NCBI GenBank assembly: GCA_032622095.1
Contig: CP136063.1
Location: 275,275,426 to 275,339,425, forward strand
Direction: 5' to 3'
DNA: 64,000 nucleotides
Source of the DNA: Siphonodentalium dalli
Taxonomy: Eukaryota > Mollusca > Scaphopoda > Gadilida > Siphonodentaliidae
A program made the position numbers and the translations under genes. Each line of letters opens with the position of its first letter. Position 1 is the first letter of the stretch. The notes below the pieces were generated by a model, which was not told the DNA's origin, searched no databases, and saw nothing but the letters and a program-made list of their open reading frames with translations. Below are positions 57,243-64,000 of this stretch, piece by piece.

Positions 57243-57418
57243 TGTTAAACTTATTATCTGAACATTTCCCACCAATGAATATGATTCTCTCTGTTGTCTG
57301 TCGTCTGCTTTTATTTCCCAAACATTTCCTACATCTTCATGGTTATCTATATAATTGACCATTCCGATGTATACTTGATAAATTAATGGGATAATTCATT
57401 TCGTATAGAAAGGGTTTG
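57243..57418 (-). mobile_element. Family B MITE, copy B12 (reverse), partial
   Basis: TTAAACTTATTATCTGAACA, TTTCCCACCAATGAATATGA, TGTTGTCTGTCGTCTGCTTT, ATTGACCATTCCGATGTATA and CATTTCGTATAGAAAGGG. Left arm of the stem-loop missing; TTAA lost at the right. Confidence 0.75.
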
Positions 57419-57639
57419 ATTTAAACATATTTTATTGTATATCAATTATATACATGGGGATTGGGACACAAGTTTTGTCAATTTAGTGACGTCCCTCTCT
57501 CGCAAAAAAAGGTATAACATAACCTTTAAACATGATGACAGGGTAAATGTGTGTATTTAAGCAGGGAAACAGATGTGAATATGTGTACGGAGTGTGCTAT
57601 GAGTGGGTATACATGTTTATCTCTCATAAGTTGTGTCTA

Positions 57640-58290
57640 AAAAGTCCGGGCATTTAAATTTTAAATTGTTTTCAATGACATGTTGTCGTAATAGAGAATT
57701 ATATGTTACGCAAAACATTTGGTTGCAGTAATGTTGGACTGTGTATTGTGATATAGTAATATATTTCTTCTGTGATTATTTTCAGAGATTCCACAGAGAA
57801 GATGCTTAGTATTTTCCATACGAAAGTTATTAGTTTCAAGTTTGTGGTAAAATAGTGGAAGAAGACAGTGGAAGAATAAATGACTAGCATCCTCCTTCGG
57901 GAAACTACATTGACATTTAAGACTATCTGCTATTTCATTATTGTGTATGTCACTCTTTAAGTCGCTAATATAGTTTCGGAGTTTACAATGGTTCACACTA
58001 ACCTTCCGATGACCCATTCTATTATAACTGGATAGGGTTTTAGAGCTGGGGCGATTATGTTTAGGTGTGTTTTGAAATCGTATATATTTTTAGAATCTAT
58101 GACAAACGAAGGGAGCTTATTCCACGCATGGGTTGTGTTTAGGAAGAAGTATTTCCTATAATGTGCGGTTGTCCAGTGGTATGGGTAGAAAAAACGCGTT
58201 TGTCTAAATTGTACCGGTTATTTGATACATGTGCTGCTCTGGCTTGTAGAAGTTGGGTGAGATATTCTGGAGTTTCTTCATTGGTTATTT
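57640..58290 (-). pseudogene. Non-LTR retrotransposon C-terminal fragment
   Basis: Translated on the minus strand, the remnant gives an LLQARAAHVSNNRYNL block, then (one base out of frame) YHWTTAHYRKYFFLNTTHAW and NKLPSFV, followed after a stop by a 103-codon frame (57706-58017). That frame has a C-x-C then H-x4-H-x-C-type cluster: CQCSFPKEDASHLFFHC. The N-K-L-P block and the terminal Cys/His cluster are typical of the tail of CR1/L2/Jockey-group LINE proteins. It lacks reverse transcriptase and endonuclease and carries a frameshift and stop, so it is dead. Unrelated at sequence level to the LINE at the window's right edge. Confidence 0.65.
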
Positions 58291-58299
58291 AAAAAAAAG

Positions 58300-58830
58300 T
58301 GTTTGTAACAAATTGTACGTGGTGTTTCTTCCAAGTAAAGGTTAAGCTGACCTCGCTTGCACGAATGGTTACTCCTCGCACAACCGTGCAGGCAATCTCT
58401 TCCAGAGGTGTAAAGGTGTAAATCGGTTCACCGATTATTTTTGCCTCTATTACTGGACCGATTTATAAAGTGCTGTCTCTGGTTGTCTGCTAAATTAATC
58501 AACAAGAGCACCGCCAGGCGTGGCTTAATTCGCCCGTTTGCAAAGTAATAGTTATCATCTTTTATTTTACTATCAAAGAAAATTGGCTATCAGGTACCAA
58601 ACCCCAATTCGAATTTGACCTGAGTGTGAGGTAATAAACTAGCATACAAAATATGAGTCCAATAGAATAACGCAAAATATCACCTGGAAAGCAAGAATAT
58701 GCTAAATTTCTAAGTCGAAAAAGCCCACAACTCCGGAAAAAACATCGATCCAAACCCAAATTCGAACTTGACCTGTATTTTGGTATGACTTAGCCACATG
58801 CCAAGTTTTGTTGTGATCAAATCATCAAAA
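58300..58830. other. No gene recognised
   Basis: May hold upstream remains of the LINE fragment, but I could not translate any conserved block from it. Confidence 0.3.
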
Positions 58831-58832
58831 TT

Positions 58833-58965
58833 CAGTCATTAGCAGCACTCAGTCATTAGCCAGCACTCAGTCGTTAGCCAACACCCAGTCGTATAGCCAG
58901 CACTCAGCCATTAACCATCACTCAGTCATTAGCCAGCACTCATTCATTAGCCAGCACTCTTTGGA
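58833..58965. repeat. 18-bp minisatellite, about 7 units
   Basis: Imperfect tandem GCACTCAGTCATTAGCCA. Confidence 0.9.
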
Positions 58966-59240
58966 AGTTGAACTGACAGCAAGAGATCTAGCCATACATT
59001 GTCTGTCTAACTATTTTGGATAGTATCTCAAATAAACCTATACCATACGATATATTTGCATAAACACCAATGGAGGCAGTATGCTAACAATAGAATTCAT
59101 AATAAAGCAGTAATTAATAAATAATTACATCTGAACATGGCATGTCTAAATACATGTATTTTATTTTGTGATGGCAAGCATATTACCACATAATATAATT
59201 GACTAAGATATGTATGGATAAGACATACTGTGTCGCAATT

Positions 59241-59561
59241 GTGACCCGCCATATCAAATCCAGTCGGAAGTCGGGATTTGTTTACCCTGTGCCAATGCAT
59301 TCTATTATATATGCGAGTCGACCATAGGTCGCCTCGCATATATAAGAGAATGCATTGGCCTAACAATTTTTTATCATGTTTTTTAAATAAATGTTTCTTA
59401 CAATTTTTAGGACATAAAATAAAAAACATCCATTACCCTGCAGGGAGCCCCACACATATATAGAAGCATATAGAAGAGTGTCGTCTGCTCATGTTTGTCT
59501 GGGGCTCTGTATGGGTGAAATTATAAAATTGTTAAAGAGTACAAGAACAAATTATTAAAAT
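59241..59561 (+). mobile_element. Family C MITE, copy C7, right-truncated
   Basis: GTGACCCGCCATATCAAATC, palindrome at 59291-59359 (one base changed), GGGAGCCCC to GGGGCTC spacer and ATTGTTAAAGAGTACAAG. Stops at AATTATTAAAATG, before the second palindrome, at nearly the same place as C2. Confidence 0.85.
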
Positions 59562-59564
59562 GCT

Positions 59565-60955
59565 TTGCATGGTACTTATTGAAAATATTGAGTCTCATAT
59601 CTTGAGTCACCGGATGCCTTGAGATTTAATATGCATTATATGTATACATGTAGACCAGATGTTTTCAATTGCGTACCATGCTTGTCGATGGACTGCAGCA
59701 GGTATTTCTACACTAATGTCATAATATATTTTTTAATAGATCTCAAATATAACTTCAGCACGGTATATATTGATTCGGCATAGTTATGTTAGGTGCTTGA
59801 ATAAGAACATCTTTTGTCTAAAAATCGGAAAACGTAATTAAAACTGGACAGTGCCTATAGCTTCATCGTGTGATTCATAAAGGTAATAACAATCGGGAGG
59901 TGGATCATGTTTAATATGGAAACCTAGTTCATGGTTTCGTCTTTGCCAACAAATCCCATCATCACAACTTGACGTATAGATTTTCGACAACTGGTTATCG
60001 GCAACTTAAGCAACTAGCCGTACAGTGACTGACGAGTGTGGTGTCCAAATGAATAGTCTTTACTTTCATATTGTGAACTCACCCGAGCCAAGGTAAAGTG
60101 AGTAATTCTGCAAACATAGCAGCCTTTCCGTTGCAATATAGTGGGATTTCCGGCAGATGCTGTATATGTGTTAAAATGACATTTGAAGAGGGAGTTTTTG
60201 AGAGAAAATTATTTTTATCTACAAAAAGAGTCGTTCGCTCAAATGGATCCCGCTTGCGATACGCAAATGTGTATGATCGAAATATATTATTCTGCAATAT
60301 TTTGATCTAGAAAAAGAATTGTCTCGTCTCGGCGATAGCTACTTCCGATAAGTTGTTTTATACACACTTTTACGTCGACCTTAATGTCGGAATTGTCATT
60401 TATTCTGACGATGACCATAGTATACACTGGTAAAATAAAAGTGTTATGGTATTGGTTGCTGTGCTGTGGTCTAATCTGCAAATCCTGCATTTAATTATCG
60501 TACACGTCGTCAAAGTGTTAACTCCTCCATAGTATAGATATAATGATACTTTTGACAACATATGCTCATGTTGCTCATGGAGCGGACTTGTCAGAAGTTT
60601 GTTTCGTTGGGGGTTAACGTCTTTTTTGTCATACTGGGATAGCGTTCCGCATTCCTATTATTTTCGAGAGATAACCACCAGTGACATCCAATCGATGATT
60701 ATGTTCATCGTTAGATATATCGAATTTTCATCTTGGTCAAATATTTTTGCAGGTAACGCAAATGACAGCTGGTGACTGCAGTGTTGAGAGATTGGTAACA
60801 GATTGGCAATGCTTTTGTGATGAGATGAGTATGTCATTAGTGATTAGCCCAAAGGCGATTGAATGTGCCGTATATACAAACAATGGAAAATTCAACTACG
60901 CTCACACATTCAATTAACCGCGTTTTGGTAATTCCCAATCTGTTAATGTCGGGAT
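59565..60955. other. No gene recognised
   Basis: AT-rich DNA with mirrored frames at 60079-60310; no family signature on either strand. Confidence 0.35.
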
Positions 60956-61019
60956 TCGGTTAGGCTGCGTCCACACAGTTGTCAAATTTACCTCATATTT
61001 GTTGCGGTTATTTTGATAC

Positions 61020-61360
61020 CGAAAACTATAATAGACACCTTTCGAATAATTAACTAAGACAGATAACAATTACAAATAGGGTACTACGTCACTAGAATGT
61101 GTGTTCTTTCTATTCGTTGCCTCTTTTCATTATATTCGTTGTTATGATTACGGTTTCTGAATTCCAACAGAATTCACAAATACATCATGTTCTAATAGGT
61201 TCGCGATTGTTTCTCATCTCCTCAATGTGGGAGATTATCTGAGATTATGTCATTAAATTGTGATCGCCATTTGGCATTAAATTTTACCTAGCAGTGGTAA
61301 TCAAACGCGAGAATCTTGCCAAACACAAAGCGCTAAGCTATGACCTGATAACAACATATT
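61020..61360 (+). repeat. Interspersed repeat J, copy J2
   Basis: AGACACCTTTCGAATAAT, GTACTACGTCACTAGAATGT, TATTCGTTGTTATGATTACG, CGCGAGAATCTTGCCAAACA and AAAGCGCTAAGCTATGACC match J1 in order, over about 340 bp, without J1's internal duplication. Confidence 0.65.
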
Positions 61361-61532
61361 TACTGCGAGTGACAACCACGATTGTCTATCAAACGGACTC
61401 GGAGTCGTCAATTCTGCGAAAAGGTGTCTGTACCGTCAACACTCCGATCTCACAGAATAACGAATCATGAAGCTCTGTATGTAATTGATATCGTCTTTTT
61501 TTAATGAGACTGAATTAATTCTTGGAATGAGC

Positions 61533-61615
61533 TGTTACGTCACAACCAATGAAATAGGGTTACACTCTGAGACATAACCAATGGAATTAATGTAATCCCA
61601 CCAATAAACAAATCC
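61533..61615. promoter_or_regulatory. Cluster of three CCAAT-type motifs
   Basis: CACAACCAATGAAAT, ATAACCAATGGAAT and CCACCAATAAAC lie within about 75 bp. CCAAT boxes bind NF-Y in animals, but no start site, TATA box or gene follows, so a promoter role is speculative. Confidence 0.2.
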
Positions 61616-62391
61616 GAGTCCGTAGACATAAATCTGATCAGATTATCATCCGCTTTAAAAATAACCTGGAAGATAACTCGTTTGGAAGAATAATATTAAC
61701 AGTTTGAATGTAACATTCAATGGTTGAACTAAGTAAGCCACGGGTCTGGTATCAGACGGGGACACTGGAACATGGGTGGGCAAGATATAGGACGACTGCC
61801 CCTCCCGTCGCCCATTCTTTATGGAAGGAAAATAAATACCTCACATTGAAGATACATAATCCGAATTAACGCCGCCAAACTACGTTTTCTTTGGCTTCGG
61901 GGGGTAAAAAATATTTGATTCTAGTCGAGGAACCCACAGATCAAAGCTCAGGGTGATCAGATGTCGATTTTTTAAATTTGTAATTTTTCGAAATGTGTAC
62001 TTATTTGTGGCCCAGAAAAAAATCGTCAAACCGACGGCCTCGGACAAAATTGCGGATGAAGATGGATAACTCTAAAGTCAAGTGGTAATACGGCTAAAAT
62101 TTTGTGATATTCAAGTGATAATACGGCCATATTTCGTTTAACAACATGTTGATAAATAACACGTTTTGGGAATTTGTATACCATACATAGTTGACAGCGG
62201 TTAGCATTATTTTGTTGTAATTAATCGATTCTGATAACTAAAGCGTATTTTGAAGAAATGTTGTTTTTGCTGTAACTTGATGATATGGGGGCCGTCTGGT
62301 CGGATTGAGTACCTTTAACAATCACAAGATGATACTGAACCCCAAAACCTTCTCCGCAACAAAGCAAGTATTATAAAGTTATCATACAATG

Positions 62392-62520
62392 TTGTGTACA
62401 GTGTGTGTTTTCTTGTACTCGTCCAGGTTGTGGTGAAAAGTCATATTGGAGTCCAATATGACTTTTCACAACAAGCTGGACGAGTACAAGTAAACACATA
62501 CTGTACACAACATTGTATAA
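62392..62520. repeat. Near-perfect hairpin, 66-nt arms, about 1-nt loop
   Basis: TACAATGTTGTGTACAGTGT, TTGTACTCGTCCAGGTTGTG and GAAAAGTCATATTGGA face their complement directly. I count four mismatches in 66 pairs, including G/C at CAGG and CAGC. It lacks flanking tandem duplications that I can define. Confidence 0.85.
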
Positions 62521-62639
62521 TGATTTTTCGATTATCAATCTGTATGTTTATCGAAATGACGTCACCCGAAGTCCCGATAACCTTTATTGATTGTTTATTA
62601 GCGACGCCAACAGTTAAGTTGGAAATGCAATAACATATA

Positions 62640-64000
62640 TACATACTATACACAAGGCACCCATAACATATAGGTCATAAAAATAACAATACATACACAC
62701 AAAATTATATTGTAACCCATGATGCAATTTACATTAGCGTAGTATCCTTTTTAAAGATAGTTTATAAATATGCTTACTTTTTAAGAAGACTCAAATATTC
62801 AATTGAGAGTAAACAATGAAATTTATTTCTGTTAGGGTTCTCCCAGTAATATTTGGGGATGTGATTTTCGCGTAAGTCTTGTAACTTTTGATCATAAAGT
62901 GATATTCGTCGCAAGGACTGTTTTCACATAAAACACACCTTAAATTGTCTGCGGAATTTGGTTTCTTTTGTCCATCTATTTTCTACTGGTAATTTATGAT
63001 TAGATGTTCTGATTTTCAATAGGTAGTTAGACAAATGAGATGGCAAATAAACTAAATAGCGACTCATTTCCATGGACTTCTTTATGTCTCTGTAAATTAT
63101 GGCACGCGATGAAGTAGAAGCATTAAGGTTGTCAAAGAGGTCGCGCTCATACTGTTTAATCCGTAGCGATTTTATGTTTCTCAACCCTGCTTTGCTCACC
63201 GCTGATAGATTTGTCCACACATGTTCCATGTGATGCTCATGTAGAATTCATTCTACAAAACATACCCAATTCATCTTATTTTGCAGTTTTGTATCCCTCT
63301 CATTTATATATCTAAGTAAAAGAAATATATTCTCGGCTAGCTCCGATCCTTCATGTGAAACTAGCTTGGACCAGTATGATACTGTCCTGTATTTTATTTC
63401 AATCAATATAGGATATCTACCAAGTTCGGCATAAACCATGTAATTAGGCGTACTAGATTTCATTGAGGTAACTATTTTACAAAATTTCAAATGAAGCGTC
63501 TCGAGGATTTGAACTTTTTCAAAGCACCAAACTTCACTTCCATATAACATAATTGGCATAACCATAGCATCGAATAACTTGAATAAGATTTCTAAAGGTA
63601 ACCTCAGTTTTCGAGTTCGATTGAGTAGACCGTACATTGCTTTCGTTGCGGTAATTGTGGTATCTTTAAGAGATTGGCAAAATCTCCCATTGTAGAAGAA
63701 TTTGATACCAAGGTATTTAAATTCCTTTACAAATTTAATTTCTTGTATATAAATATGGGAATATTTTTTGGTAATTTGTTCGTAAATATAATAAGTTTGG
63801 TCTTGAGCGTATTCACTTCAAGTTTCCATGCCTCGGCGTAGTCAGCAAAGGCTAAAAGAGTACGGTGCATATTTTCCTCAGAATTTGACAACATAACCGT
63901 ATTATCGGCATATAACAAACATAATATGCCAATAAAACATCCAATATGTTCACAATATTTCTCATCTAAAAAATTCAGGTTTGAAATGGCACAATCGTTC
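62640..64000 (-). pseudogene. Non-LTR retrotransposon (LINE) reverse transcriptase, degenerate, cut by the window edge
   Basis: Minus-strand translation gives the C-terminal part of a LINE polymerase. From the edge inward: an RT block with LLYADNTVMLS (63901-63921 region), DYAEAWKLEVNTLKTKLIIF, then EFKYLGIKF after a frameshift near 63780. Next comes the long frame 63248-63637 (AMVMPIMLYGSEVW, TPNYMVYAELGRYPI, YRTVSYWSKL) and, after one in-frame TGA at 63248-63250, the same frame continues to 62924 (SNYLLKIRTSNHKLPVE). A further stop separates a tail (HIPKYYW, LSLLKK) near 62780-62860. Reverse transcriptases normally have YADD; this copy has YADN. With a frameshift and several stops it cannot make a working protein. 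The CR1/L2-like affiliation is inferred. Confidence 0.85.

Noticed and set aside
6368-59463. Recurrent peptides such as LLYMRGDLWSTRIYKRMHW in many places
   Set aside because: These are translations of the 69-bp palindrome, identical on both strands by symmetry, with no common extended frame.
1-64000. A piggyBac or other transposase gene that could drive families A-E
   Set aside because: No frame of adequate length or with a recognisable DDE/DDD pattern was found; any source must lie outside this window.

Overview
The window is repeat-dominated nuclear DNA from a eukaryote, most likely a marine invertebrate. It is AT-rich and has no long open reading frames. It holds decayed non-LTR retrotransposons, many short non-autonomous DNA transposons (MITEs), long foldback palindromes and many minisatellites. 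Repeat fragments with GGACGGACG-type tracts and an AAGATGG-type start resemble repeats I associate with molluscs and other lophotrochozoans, but the assignment is weak. I found no exon, rRNA, CRISPR array or intact tRNA gene that I can defend. The only recognisable protein homology is in two dead LINE fragments, at 57.6-58.3 kb and 62.65-64.0 kb, both on the minus strand.

The main organising feature is a 69-bp near-perfect palindrome: two 33-nt arms with one mismatch and a 3-nt loop. It occurs 23 times, nearly unchanged, plus at least two remnants. Usually two copies face each other around an AT-rich spacer. The module sits inside elements with unrelated outer ends. Family A has TTAA target sites and CCCTTTACCCAACA ends (7 copies). 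Family C has GTGACCCGCC ends (7 copies). Family D has TTAA and CCCTTTGAGTG ends (1 copy). Remnants lie in a family E context (CCCTTTCATGAC ends). Family B (TTAA, CCCTTTCTATACTAAAT ends, 12 copies) lacks the 69-bp palindrome but has its own internal stem-loop. A, B, D and E all begin CCCTTT next to TTAA, as expected for piggyBac-like MITEs; no transposase is present here.

Layout. 0-13 kb: dense A and B elements, a 20-bp minisatellite, a LINE tail and older repeats. 13-24 kb: a CT-rich tract, B copies, the G and F foldbacks and a 23-bp minisatellite. 24-39 kb: families C, B, F and H, an A element nested in an older module, and a 29-bp minisatellite. 39-45.5 kb: a 1.1-kb array, then a B element carrying a nested C element and a 1.8-kb 37-bp satellite grown from its own interior, then a 1.4-kb palindrome. 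45.5-52.5 kb: families A, D, F, C and E. 53-56.3 kb: tandem ~244-bp units and relatives. 57-64 kb: LINE fragments, C7, and a near-perfect 66-bp-arm hairpin at 62.4 kb.

Recurrent themes are TTAA insertions nested in or abutting other TTAA elements, and tandem arrays seeded inside mobile elements. Stretches not listed below (mainly 1.6-2.6, 3.3-4.7, 10.2-11.5, 27.1-28.5, 37.3-38.4, 45.7-46.0, 49.4-50.0, 52.5-53.0 and 59.6-60.9 kb) showed me no gene or repeat I could support.
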